Of a DNA stretch of 64,000 nt, positions 24,801 through 40,108 are shown piece by piece. Made by a program: the position numbers and the translations under genes. Numbering within the stretch: position 1 is the first letter of the stretch; the number at the start of each line of letters is the position of its first letter. Source of the DNA: Pterobdella sp. o SKG-2022 (Eukaryota > Annelida > Clitellata > Hirudinida > Piscicolidae); the NCBI GenBank assembly GCA_964035795.1, contig OZ038320.1:3907896-3971895 (forward strand). Reading direction: 5' to 3'. The notes beneath the pieces were generated by a model. The model was not told where the DNA came from and did no database searches. It was given only the letters and a program-made list of their open reading frames with translations.

Positions 24801-27800
24801 TCAAAAAAATTACCACCCCAAAAGTTCAAGAATGATATTCAAAAACACTTCATTCCAGAAAAGCAACTCGATATTAAACTGAAGTGTGTTTGATGTATTG
24901 ATCATGTCTTTGAAATAGTGCTGTTTGTGTTTTAAATAATTCAATGCATGAATTCATGTCATCAGACTATGAACTTCAATCTTCATTGTTGCATTGTTTG
25001 TAGTTATGACGATATAACATATTTTTCGATAAAAAATAAATCAATCACCAAACCAATATGCCAATCAAAAAATCAATCAACTATTCCTAAACCAACTAAT
25101 TAAACATATACAGTATAACATACAAATCACCAACACCATCACCACAGACTTGGTGATTATGGAGTGTGTTACATGGCGACGTGCAGAGGCACATCTGTGG
25201 TTGCTCAAAAGTTGAAACTCCACCAGAATCGAAAGCCACTTGAAATGTTCTCACCCCTCAAACAATCTCTTAATAGGCTGATGTTAGTGTGTATGGATGA
25301 GATAGTGTTTTATATTGTATTTCAATTAATGATATATGCATGGGAATTTTGTGAAATTATTAGTTTTCTTTGAGTTTAAGTATCCAATATCGCTTGAAGT
25401 TTTAATGGCTTTGGAATTATTTTTATGTAAAATGATTAATTAATTGAGAAGTATTATGAGTTAAATATCTCATCATCTTTTACATCTATCATAAGCAAAT
25501 TTCAACCCATAATGAGTTTTTATATATATTAGCTATCGTTATAAAAATCTTCTTGGAATAGCTAAAAACCATTCATATCAAAAGTAATACAATCAGTATT
25601 GATTATTTTAAACATCTTAACATTTTTTAATTCAAATAATTCTTGATTCTTGAAAACAATGTAGTTTTTTGGTATATTTTTAAAGAGCCATACTTTCATA
25701 AATGCAATCTTGTCATAAAAGCTCTTATTATACGGTTACACTTATTGAAGACTAAAGTTCAAAAAAATATATTTATCTGTAAACTAATTAAAAAATCAAA
25801 AACAATATTAATAAATAAAAACGAAAAAAACACACCATACTTATGTGTATTTCCAATGTTATATATTACTAGCTTTAAAAACAACTAAAACATAATAAAA
25901 ATATTACATTCATATTTTTTAATGGTAATATACTACTTTGTTTTTATTTTTGTTATTTTTAGGAATGTATTAAATTTTAAAAACGTTGCAATTTATCAAT
26001 ATTACAACAATAACTATATGCTGAAGTTAGAAGTTTATTGTGTAAGAGAAAGCATATTTACAATTTATAGCCATTGGAATTCAAATTATTAGTATGAAGC
26101 TTAATGTATATCAATAGAATTTCAATACTTCACATTACAACATATAACATACTAATTGTTTATTTACATATATAACTGATACAAATGAAATTTTTATATA
26201 TAACATAATAAAATTTATAGCATTAAAATGTAATTAGCATATTACCTAAACTTGATGGAAGAAGACGGGTCATTATCGGATTTGTTTGGTTAATTATATC
26301 AACAATCATACGACAACAAATGAATTCTTCAATGCTCAAACTTGAATGGCTAATGATACTATCATGAAACGATCATAACTTGGGCATTAAATCACTAGCA
26401 ATGAATCTTGAAATTAAATTATCAACTAACTTTTATAGTAAGGTTATCAAATATGACAGCAATTTTGAGTTGAGTATAGTTAAAACCTCGTTTCGACATG
26501 AGTTTTGACCCTCCCTATCGCAAACTAAAACTGATACAATTTTTAACAGAATCACCAACAATCTATCAGTAATAACCACAAATGACCAAACACAATAATA
26601 ATACCAACAGAGAGGTGAACAGCAAGAACCTGGTTAAAATACACGGATTGTGCTTGCGTGCTGATGTAGTGTACTTGGTTGAGGATTTTGTGGATGGCAC
26701 ATCTTTCAAAAGCATCATACTTGGTTTGTGCCGTTTATAATGTGTACCGATTTTGGTAGATGGTTTTACTTGTTTTTAGCTCTATATATTTCAGCTTAAT
26801 GAGTTAACTTTATAAATTTAGCGTTTTAACTTTCTATATCGAAATTTTTTAATGGTTTATTGTTATATTCAAAAAATGTTGGTTTATTAGTTTTTATTTA
26901 AAACATGAGACTTTGTCAATACAATCCTTCGTACTTTTAAGATCGGTTCGACGAGAGTTATAATTCAAATTAAAATTTCGAAAAATTAATTTTTTTCAAA
27001 AATTTCATTTTCATGCAAGCCATTTTTAATAATTAAAAAATTTTTTACGTTTATTATATGAGATTTTATGTTGATTAGCAATTGATTTAACACATTTATA
27101 AGGAAATTACAGCTAATATTGCTGTTTTCATAAAATGTATAAGAACTCTCATATAAACGACGTGTATATTTTTTTCAAATTTAGTTGTTATAAATACATT
27201 AAGATTTCTTTGAAAAGTTGCAATTTTTTCTATGTTATTGAATACTAATACTTTTTTTTAGGCTTAACAATTTGTGCTTGATAATGTGCATCGACTCAGA
27301 GCAGTTGAACAAGCTCTATCGCGCCTACCATTCTATAAGCACTTGATGCATAAAATATCTTCAAGATTTTTATGAGTGGCATTCACACTGTCGAGCACTG
27401 CTGTTTGAATTTAATTAAAAAAAGGCCTTTTGCCTAACTTCATTTCAATTTCTGTGTGCATGTGTCCATAAAAATTTAAAAATTTACTTGTTCGACATTT
27501 TTAAGTTTGAAGTGTTTTTAAAGTTATAGTAAAAAACTATTGCAGCAGAAAAAAAATCTTATGCTAAAAACAGTAGTTCAAGTGTTTTGCTACAATAAGC
27601 AAAATAACTTTGTTTAACTTATAATTCAACTTCAAACTTAACAAACACGTTTTGAACCTCGCTTTTTGTCTTTTACTATCCTTTATGTAGTCTCTAATCA
27701 ATAAAACTTGTATTTAAATAATTATTGTTTTGAACTTTCAGACGATCGATACTTTGTGGACTGGATGAGGAAACTTAAGATGGTGAGAAACTGAAAATAA

Positions 27801-30800
27801 TTAGTTAAATATAATAAACAGCACGTTTACTCATAATGGTCAGATGTAATTATTAAAATTTTTTTTCAAAAATAACCGACAATAATTATCTCAAACTAAT
27901 TGGTGTTATTATATCCTTTCATAAAGCACAAAAGCTAGTTTGCTGGGTAATGGCTTCAATTTTAGAAATTTTTTGAAAAGAGGTCAGAACGTTTCTATTG
28001 TGATGATTTTGGGCTTTTTTAAGATGCTTAGAAATAAAATGTAACCGGCTTATTTGTGAATAAGTTGTTATAATAAAAGTAATAACAATATTAACTAAAG
28101 ATAACCTTTTTAGATTACAATTCTTAATATACCTCTGCAATTGAGATAGACAGAAGCCGATCAACTCTCTTGATATGAACTTATATTGTGATTAAGAATA
28201 AGCCCGTTGTTCCAGACGGAATTAGTTTAAGACTACAGTCCGAGCTTACGTTCACTTAGAATTTTTTAAATCAAGATTTGCTTTTTTACTTTTTGGCAGT
28301 ATGTCTTGCTATTGTTAAAAATAGGGTTATTTGCAAGCCAAGTGAAAACGATACCGGAATATCAGTTTGTCGATATCTGCTACCAATGTTTACTGTTACC
28401 AAGCTTAAAACAACGAGAGCTACTTAACGCCAATATATAATTAAATGTATAATAAATAGAAAAAAATAATGCAAAAGATTGTTTTATTATATACTTATAG
28501 TTTCACAACGGAATGCTATTTCAGTGGCTACGTTCACCATTATTACACATCGATCTCATTGTAATCTCAGATTTACTGTCAATTTAATAAAATTTTAGTA
28601 TTGCTGACTCATAACTTAATCAATAAACACACTGATTTATTGAACTTCACCAAGCTTTTAGTCATCAGAATGACATTATCAAGTATACATAATTTCTTAT
28701 TGATATCAGCTTATTATATTGTCTCGATCATCAAATACTTCAGCTGATAGGAGTTTCAGAAGGGATGAGTTACTTGCACAACAACAACTTGAACCATCTC
28801 ACTCTCAAACATTCTAATGTCTTTGTTGATCGCAAGGGTGTTGTGAAGGTTAGAAACCTATTGAATTTCATGCACTAAATTTCACTGTAATAACAATGGT
28901 TTTATTGTTTTATATGTAGTTAAGATCATTTTCAGTACTAAATGATGCATGTATATACAAATATTTTATAAAAATGTTTATATGTTAAAGATTTATGGGA
29001 AAGTTTGAAAAGGTATTATTGCCTAAAATAATAAATACCGCTTATTGCTACTAATATTGTCACATAAAACAAAGATCTTGTAGTGTCTAATGCGCTTTAA
29101 AAAAACATCAATACATCATCAGATTAGTGGTTATGGTGGGAAAGAGGTGGTACATATGCTACGATCAACTTGTGATAAAGGGAAACGATGCAACTGTTAG
29201 AGTTTTTATGCATTAACTAGTTTTGAATTTTTAAAAATACCGTTACTAAAAACTTCTTATCTTACACAATTATATGTTCAATTAAACAGGATATTAACTA
29301 GATTTAATACTATTTCAATTCATTCTGGAAATTTCTATAATTCTTAATGAACATAACTATCAAAAATATATAATATACACATGTGATAATAAAGAATACT
29401 AGCCTAAATTAAATTTTAAAGTCAACGAACACAAACTATTCATTTTAAAAAGACACGAAGCTTTTCGTAAGACTAGCTTACACTATCAAGTGATAAGGCT
29501 TCGTGTCTTTTTTTAAAATAAATACTTTGTGTTTGTTGATCTTACAACTTGTGATAATAAAACTCATTTGAGTTAAATACTACTATAATGAAGTTTATAC
29601 ATCATTATTACCACTATCAAACAAATTCAAACCTTTAAATGACACCCAGGCGATCAAGACATTGAGTCCATCAGACACGATGTCCGATGGATGGCTCCAG
29701 AGGTACTCAGATGGTTCGAAAAAATCATTCCTTCCATCAAACAATCCATCCAGTCTCTTCATGTATCCAGCCCACAATTGATAAAGAAAAGTATCGCGAA
29801 GAAGTGTGCTTCGACGGGTTGGTTGAATCACAAACCGGTGTATGCCTCTTGTGGTGTTTTGAAAACAGGAGGCAACCAACAGTCGAATTTCAACTTCACG
29901 AAAATCGGAATGTTGTTGAAAAATGTTGTGAATGCTTCAAAAAGTACATTTCCAGGCAGTCTGAGGAGAAAGAGAGCTTGTGAAGAAGAGATTTGTACAG
30001 AAATCAACGATAAAAACAGTGTTAAATTTTCCGAAGATGGATTTTCATTGAAATCTTCAACATGCAAGAGCGTTGCAGAGAGTGAGACCTACTTGGACGT
30101 GGGCTGCTGGAGTGACGTGCATTCTTTCGGCATGCTTATGTGGTGGCTTGCTGTGGCCAAGGAACCCTACAATGAGGAAGAGGACGAAGAAGAAGTTTGT
30201 CATATTATCATTTCAAATATTTCTTTAGAATATTTATGTTCAAATCCGATTGTATCAACTTTTTCAATTACTTCACTCAATATCTAATCTTTTCATATAT
30301 CGATCTAAAACGACTTTCACCAGGTGTCTAGACTAGTGATGGAGGGATACAGACCAGGCTTCGTGAATTCAGGCTCATCAACATCCATATCAACACCAAC
30401 CTCTGAAAGCACCGCACAACCAGCCTCACTCTTCCCTTCAGAACGCTACAAAACCCTGATGGACTCGTGTTGGTCTTTTGAACCTGCCAATAGACCTTCG
30501 TTTAAGCAGGTTTGCACTCGGAAGTTGTTACTTTTTGAAGATATGTAGTTTTTGATTTATAACTTGGTCATATAATTCAATTTATATTGAAAACTTTTGG
30601 AATGATGTTGGAAAAAAATTTTTTAGAATATTTTTTCCATAATTTCTTGTTTGTCGATTCACAACCAAACATGAAAAAGGTAGAAAAATCAACAAAAACA
30701 CTAAAATATATCGAATTTTTTAATGATAAAACTCACAAAAAACCAAAGTTGAACTTCTCAATAATCTACCTCTTGATACATAAAACAGGTAGGTCTCCAA

Positions 30801-30899
30801 TTGGCAAACATCTTACAAGAGGAAAACGCCAAAAAAAAGAAGAGCAATGATGACAATGCCACAAATATTCTTTTGAAAAGTGCCTTCAATATCCTGTGA
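21835..30899 (+). CDS. Single-pass membrane receptor-like pseudokinase
   Basis: Thirteen exons close in phase (1012 residues): 21835-22067, 22211-22307, 22369-23019, 23504-24092, 24670-24883, 25148-25288, 26611-26723, 27742-27782, 28744-28848, 29123-29135, 29650-30194, 30324-30509, 30789-30899. A signal peptide (FVIFVLISNSVTLFVDA) starts the protein. An unrecognised, Lys/Asn-rich ectodomain with N-glycosylation sites runs to about residue 477. The membrane segment is about 478-498 (VWIVVLVNVIIVLSAV), followed by CCC, a likely palmitoylation site. The kinase-like domain has LGDYGVCYMA, VVAQKL (beta-3 Lys616), NLVKIHGLC, YLVEDFVDG, MSYLH, RWMAPEVL, SDVHSFGML and ANRPSFKQ. HRDLKxxN reads HLTLKHSN (Asp to Thr713) and DFG reads GYG (731-733), so phosphotransfer is not expected. 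About 120 extra residues separate APE from the SDVHSFG helix. Cyclase or death domains are absent. Confidence 0.85.
24452..24553 (+). other. Possible cassette exon of the pseudokinase gene
   Basis: This lies inside the intron 24093-24669. A frame of about 80 codons covers 24346-24588. An ag acceptor before 24452 and a GT after 24553 would give a 102-base exon in phase 1 at both ends, matching the flanking exons. It would add 34 residues just below the membrane (including KFFVHTPLNC). It may equally be a chance frame or old insert. Confidence 0.25.
29421..29541. repeat. Inverted repeat / foldback element in a pseudokinase intron
   Basis: The left arm, ending in aaaaagacacgaagc, and the right arm, beginning gcttcgtgtcttttt, are near-perfect reverse complements over about 41 bases with a spacer of about 38 bases. 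The outer ends are gtcaacgaacacaaa and tttgtgtttgttgat. It resembles a small non-autonomous foldback or MITE. The family is not identified. Confidence 0.8.
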
Positions 30900-32221
30900 T
30901 CTTTACTTTTTCATTTATTTATTATATTTTATTATAGAGCTATTTTTAAAGGCTTCAAAATTATTTTTTGCATATATTTATTCATTAATTTGTTAATTTG
31001 TTCTGCTTCCTAATCATGTGACGCATAATAACTGTACATATTGTTGACTTTTATTTGTTGAATTCAAGTGATAAAAATTATTGACTGTTTTACTTTTAAA
31101 CAAATAAAATTTTTTTCTGTTTTTATCAAACAAATGCTCAAATGAGTTGAAAGCCTCAAACGAAATCGTCTTTTGTTAATTGTTTGAATGTCTTTAAAAG
31201 CTTATGTGGTTTTGGACTAATAAAAAATTCACCTTATAATACTAAGCACTCACTAAGTAAGTTTCATGTTATATATATATTATATAGATTGTATAGTATT
31301 GTATCAAGTTCCATGATTCCTAAAAATACTTTACAAAATATTTCGTACAAACAAAAACAAAGCTTCAAATCGTTTCAACAAGAGATTTTTCCACAAATAT
31401 TTTGAGGAGATTTGTTAAATGTGAAATCAACTACTTCTTTACACAGGTGTTTCATGTCGAATGATTTTAATGCCAAAAGTGGTAAAAACTAAATTTCTAA
31501 TACCTTGTCTTATTATAATTACTCTCAACCCCAATTAATTGCGTATTGAAAAAGGACTAATCTTTAAAATAATCCTTAAAGAATTCCAAAAATTAAATGT
31601 ATTATATTTCTTTAAAATGATTTTCAAAGTCTTATTGTAAAGGTATAAAATCCCATATATTCAAAAATATTTGGTCAATATTTTTAGCATACATGGAGTA
31701 GCGCCCTGTGAAACATGCCTATTGAGCTACTTAACCTCAATTTGTATACATAAATGACAGATCCAAGTTGTTTTAGATCCACTGTCTAAGCACCTGGTTT
31801 CAACTCTACGTGATTCAAGTTTAACGGGAATTCTTGTTGTCCCATTACGTTCCCAAGTATTGAAGCAGCATCAATGTTTAAGAGCTATAATTAAGTATCT
31901 AGCTTTTTTTTTTTATGATAGTATATTAGATAAAATGAATTCAAGTTTTGAAAAAATTCTTAACTTCAATAAAATATGTAATAGATAAAATTTTCCTACA
32001 GCTTGATGAAGTGTTGTTCCCATGGTTATGAAGAGCATATCAATTTAACATTACGATTTTAACTCAATAAAAATCAATCAAACCCAATATATTATAGAAT
32101 AATTTCGCATAATAACAGTTTCAAAATTAATTATCAAACTGAAGAAGAATTTGAATTCTAAACAATTAAAACGATTCAGATTGTTACATTGCTGTTATAT
32201 GTCCACTTAATTTTCTTTCAG

Positions 32222-32350
32222 CGAGTGGAAACTTTAAATAAACAACTGTCGGTCCCTAAACTCACATTAAACCTTCTATCTGACGATTTGTCATCTCATT
32301 TGAACATCATCAACCGTGAACGTAAAAATCTTGAATTTATTTCTGAATAA
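32222..32350 (+). CDS. Candidate alternative last exon of the pseudokinase gene
   Basis: After a pyrimidine-rich acceptor (ttttctttcag) there is an open exon of 42 codons ending in TAA, directly followed by ataaaaag. It begins in phase 0, like the exon at 30789, and would join to the SFKQ of the previous exon to give RPSFKQRVETLNKQL. That is a typical C-terminal helix of a kinase domain. It is exclusive with the exon 30789-30899, which ends in its own stop. Using it would make a protein of 1018 residues. Confidence 0.55.
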   Translation, partial: RVETLNKQLSVPKLTLNLLSDDLSSHLNIINRERKNLEFISE

Positions 32351-35302
<2,952 letters not shown>

Positions 35303-38300
35303 TTACAACAAAGGAGTATTGTCGTTAATTCTTTTCTGCCTCTCTTCTCTTCTATGTTCCTCTATTGAAGCCAAGTCTTTTGTTTCAGAATTTTCCTTCT
35401 CATATGCAAACAAATAGCCATCTCTGTATGTTTGTGGTTTTGATTTCAACTTGTTTCTTACAGACATTCATAAGTTTCCAATAGAAACGCTAAAAATAAA
35501 AGCAAATCATATATACAATTTTTAAATAATTTAAAACTATTTTCTTCAACTTTAATAGTTTCATTGTGTAAAATCAAAATTTAACATAGGTAACGGGAGA
35601 ACAACTGAGTATCTTATCTATTCAAGAAGAAAAAATTTATGAAAAGAATGAGCGTTCAATTCAATTATAAAGTTTCACAGTAAAAGCTAAAAGTTTGAAG
35701 TTATTTAAACAACTTTCTCATTGGCATAAAACAATGCAAAACTTAAAAAATGATTCTAAAATTAAATATTCAAGACTCAACCATATTAACCCTTGAAATG
35801 CAGGGTGACCAAATTTTAGAGAGCTTTTGATCGATGTTTGGATGTATCTTGATTGAGATTTTAATAAGCCTGAATAAATTCTTTGAATTATTTTAATTAA
35901 TTGAAAAAATAAACAGTAAAAAATTAAGACTGTTATACTCTTTATAAGTTATAATATAACTTTTTAGAGACTTTTTTTTATGTATTTCCAGTGAGTAATT
36001 TTTCGAAATTTTTAAATTAAAAGTTTGAGTATATTAAAATATATTTATTTAAAAAAAAGATCTATAATTTTCGATAAGTTACTTCTCAGCATGAAACATT
36101 ATATAAAGTAAAATATAACACAACTGTGGTCTTGTTAAAAGTTTCAATAAAGAAATTTAAAAAAAAAAACAGTACCTCAAAGAGAGCAAATGTATGAAGT
36201 ACAAAAGAAGAGCGGTATAGACTGGAATTTTGAAATAGGTGTTGAAAAAAGTCGTGATCTTTTGCATCACCACTTCTCTGCACCCTATAAGGGTCAAGGA
36301 AGAATTTTATTAACAACTTTTGTAATGATATCTTCAATAAAGGTTTATTTTATTTCATTTTGTAATGTATTACCTACTAAAAAATGTATGAATACTGTAC
36401 GATTCCAAGTAGAAAATACTACTCATAATAATCAACAATAACTAACGGAGGTGTATTCCAACCCATAATTGTCCAAAATTTCTCTGAATTAACTTAAACC
36501 TCTAGTAAAGATGGTAAGTTTCTTAGCATCATATCCTGGCTGAGGTGTCTCAACGTCATCTGAGACACACGGTCTCAAGGAATAAGGGTCACAACAACTG
36601 AAAGGAACACTCTGTGAAGTTATGACTCAGTTGATTATTATTATTATTATTATGAGGTAGTAGAAAATAATGATGGTGAACAAGAAGAACGTTAGTAGTT
36701 TTATCCTCACCATCCGCAACGTAATACTTTTATAATGATTCCCATTAATATCAACCTCTAGTGTATAATAATAGTAGTACTTATACAAAACTATATATGT
36801 AAAACTAAATTTTACAATTTTTTATAGTGTGTTATGTAGCACAAAAATCTATAAAATGGTTTTTTCCTAATATAATGTTTTTATAGCTCTAAATTTTTAT
36901 TTCAAAAAATAACGAGTAGGTTTCATAATGTTGACCTTGCTTGTTTTGGAAGAGCTCTTAGGAAGAAATTCATCTGGAATCCACTTTTATCAATGATAAT
37001 TCAGCTAGTTATGAATAAATGTTTGAATATATGTATGGTTCATGCAGTTGAAACCTATGAACCATTTTGTTTATTGATACCATTAATCAACTTAACAAAA
37101 AAATGATAATTAAATGTCACTTATGTTTGTGAAATCATTGTAGCAAACAATTTAAGAAAGTGTATAATATACCCTGTCTAAAAAACTATTAGCTATTTAA
37201 AATTATAATCTATCAAAAATTTTGATATAAAAATGTATATTTGGTAGTTTTACTTGTGTGTGAAACCAGTCTTTGTAGCCCAGGTCTCCACAACACATGA
37301 AACTTTGCTGCATTCTGTCTATATTCTCCTGTTATACAAGCGTTGAGTTTATAGTTGTTTCTCAATTATTAAAAAAGCTTCGAGAATACATTGATAAAAT
37401 ACAACAGTTTTTTGACATGTTGTAATTTGGTAGATTTAAAATATTTTGAATTATAATTTCAGAACACTAGTTAGTTTATTAAGCTACGAAGCTTTTCGTT
37501 ATCAACGTAACATTTTAAGTACTTGAAAATGTTACGTTGATAACGAAAAGCTTAGAATCTTTATAAACTAACTAGTGTTCTGAAATTATATTCATTTTAT
37601 TATGGCTTTTGCAAAAAATCATTAAAATAATTTTTTTATAATAATACCATCTTACTGTTCAAAAAACTAAAACCCTTGAAGCAACCAAAACCGTTTTAAA
37701 ATTATATGAAATATGCATATGTTGAAGAAAATATGTATTTGATTTGATATATTATATATTTGCAGACTGTTATACTTTAGTGAAGGGGAATCTTCTATAA
37801 TCTTCCATAACTTGCCGAAACCCTAACTGTGAATAAGTTCCATCAAAAGATAATTTTATTTTTTAAATTTATTTAAAAAATTTTAATATTTATTGAATGG
37901 CACTAGTTAGATAATCAAATGAAAAATTAGTAATTGAAAGACTTGATTTAAATAAAAAGCATATCAACGATTAAAATACACTGTTTCAAGTGTATATAAA
38001 TTTTAATTATTCAAGTCTGTTTCTAGTTTTCATGAGTTTGTTCATTCTCATTTACAGTCATAACGAACAATATTTTTGGCCAATTGCTAATAATGATGAT
38101 GTTCAGTAAATAATCAGAATAATATCAAACCTTCAAACCAGTGGTGATCTTGAATGAGTGGTAGAACATTATTGACCAAATTGAGATTGTTAAAATAAAA
38201 AGTATTACCTGAAAATAAATTATCAATTAATATATTGTTGAATGAAAAATGATACTCTTCAAAAAAGTAATTAAAGTAGTACTTTTGAATAAGTATCATA

Positions 38301-38960
38301 TCAATAATATTATATAATCAACTAATACATCGATTCATCTTTGAAACTTGGTACTAGACCTTGGCGACAAAAAAGAAATTCAATAACAAGACTCCAGTTT
38401 TCCTGTTTCCAACGTGAGTGTTGAGCCATACCACCCACACGTCTGATTATTTAAGAAATTGATCCATTTCTACAACCATTATATAATAGTATATAATAGT
38501 GGTTTTGGAGAAGATTTTGATTCATCTTTTTTTTAGCGCTTATATAAAATTTAATAAAAAATCTTTTAAAGTGTATAAAATAAAAAATAACATAAGCTAG
38601 AACCTACAAAATGGACAAATGCTGCCAAGACACCAACCCACAAAACGAACCTTGAAACATTTGGAAACGTTAATGAAAAAATTATTAATTCATATTAAAC
38701 ACATAGAAGTTGTTGATTTTAAACTTTACACTAAGATACCTGGCTAAGAATTCTGCATCGAAATCCTTTATGAGAGCTACAGGGTAAACGAAGAAACTCA
38801 AGAAGCGATAACCAGCCACCACGAAAAACAGAAAGGCAATTATGAATATCATATCAGTTAATAGGAGCACTTTGAATAAACGCTGACGATCTGATAAATT
38901 CATGAAATCGATTGTTAAATAAAGAAGATAGCAAAAAAAATGTTCCTTTGCTTTACTCAT
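35303..38960 (-). CDS. Unrecognised multipass membrane protein with a C-terminal dileucine
   Basis: Family not recognised. Six exons on the minus strand close in phase: 38960-38740, 38650-38604, 38442-38360, 38208-38131, 36331-36176, 35449-35303 (243 residues). Met at 38960 starts the longest frame; the Met of MNLSDRQRLFK is an alternative. Hydrophobic segments are KVLLLTDMIFIIAFLFFVVAG, FVLWVGVLAAFVHFV running into VWVVWL, and GVLLLNFFFVAK joined to VILFILTISIWSI. That makes three or four membrane passes. A hydrophilic region with HDFFQHLFQNSSLYRSS follows, then a charged tail (EEHRREERQKR) that ends DNTPLL. This fits the [DE]xxxL[LI] endolysosomal sorting motif at the extreme C terminus. 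The last acceptor has a weak pyrimidine tract, so the final exon is the least certain. The BACE-like gene lies directly upstream on the same strand. Confidence 0.72.
36635..36652. repeat. Short (TTA)n microsatellite
   Basis: Six tandem att units lie in an intron of the multipass-protein gene. Confidence 0.9.
37453..37589. repeat. Long near-perfect hairpin (foldback / MITE-like)
   Basis: The two halves are reverse complements over about 60 bases each. Outer arms are ataatttcagaacactag and ctagtgttctgaaattat. Inner arms are aagcttttcgttatcaacg and cgttgataacgaaaagctt. The apex loop is only a few bases and there is one short asymmetric bulge. It lies in the long intron 36332-38130 of the multipass-protein gene. 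It shares the core acgaagcttttcgt with the element at 29421-29541. Confidence 0.9.
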
Positions 38961-40108
38961 AATATGAAACTTTTTGCAAGCTTTTATTGTCGAATGATTG
39001 CATTATCATGGCTATATCGGTGTTTGTCAATAATTTGAACTTTTTAGTTTAGTCACTGTATGTAATGTATATTTTATCTCTATCAACAAATGAGCAATAT
39101 ATAGGGTAATTAATAGAATTTTCTATTCGGAAATTAATTGTTTCCAAGAAATTGTATGGTTTTATCGACTAAAATTATGTTTTTTAAAGATATTTTTGAA
39201 CAGCAAAACGATATATGTTTTAATAGAAATCATTCTACCGCTCTTATCAAATTGTTTCTTGTGTTGTAGTTATAGGTTAAATTTTGAAGTACAATATTTT
39301 CATAAATTTTTTAGTATGTTGACCGCCAGGTGAGACCAAATAGGAGTTTTGGCTCCGTAACTTTTAAGGTCCAGGGACGCTTTTCTATATAAAATATGAA
39401 GCTTAACACGTAACACTCAAAATAAAAATGTCAGCATATAACACTAGAGTTACATCAAATAAAAGAGCATAATCGATGGGTTATTGAAGCAGCACCTGAC
39501 TCTGACATTGAAACCTTCAGGAGCTTTCTAGTCATGTTTGGTTGGTTTGTGCAAGCCTGCGTTGAATCTGATATTATTCTTGGTTTGTTTAAACTATATT
39601 TTTAAGTTTTAAATAATAATAAAAGTGTGTTATACCGGTTTTAAATGGATTTAACTTTTTTCTTTCAATTAAAACCCTAGATTATTTTTTAATTTCTTAT
39701 TGAATTATAATCAAAAACTTGTTTACATTTGAAAGTCGAACTTAGGTGAATTTATTAATGAATGATTTAAAGTTTAAATAAATTTCAGAATATGAAAATT
39801 TTTTAAAAATCGATTAGTCCTTTTGATAATATTTTCAAGTATAGTTTTCGATAACATAAGGCATAAAATGTCTGCATCATAATTACATTTTCAAGTTCAT
39901 ACTTATAACCAGAATTCGAAGACACTTTTCAAAATTTGGCAAAAAATCCTAGAGCTTGCAATGGATGGAATGTTAGTTACTGCTCATAACCAATGAGCCA
40001 TCAGACACAAGAATCAACTCAATTTAATAACATAAACACAACAAACGAGACAATAATACTGATATCGAGCCATTCATATTAGCTCCAATAAATTTCTTCG
40101 ACCTCCCA
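38961..40108. other. Spacer between two minus-strand membrane-protein genes
   Basis: No confident gene. A plus-strand open stretch at 39432-39578 reads like an exon and is listed under findings. Confidence 0.5.

Noticed and set aside
21835..30899. Receptor guanylyl cyclase, because of the kinase-homology look and a DYG-like motif
   Set aside because: The gene ends within 40 codons of the RPSFKQ motif in both terminal exons, and no cyclase domain follows.
36190..36441. Plus-strand frame of 83 codons
   Set aside because: It overlaps, antisense, the phase-consistent exon 36331-36176 of the minus-strand multipass gene.
38604..38960. TMEM138 or TMEM192 identity for the multipass protein
   Set aside because: Only loose resemblance in the tail or hydrophobic pattern; no conserved motif I would rely on, so no name was given.
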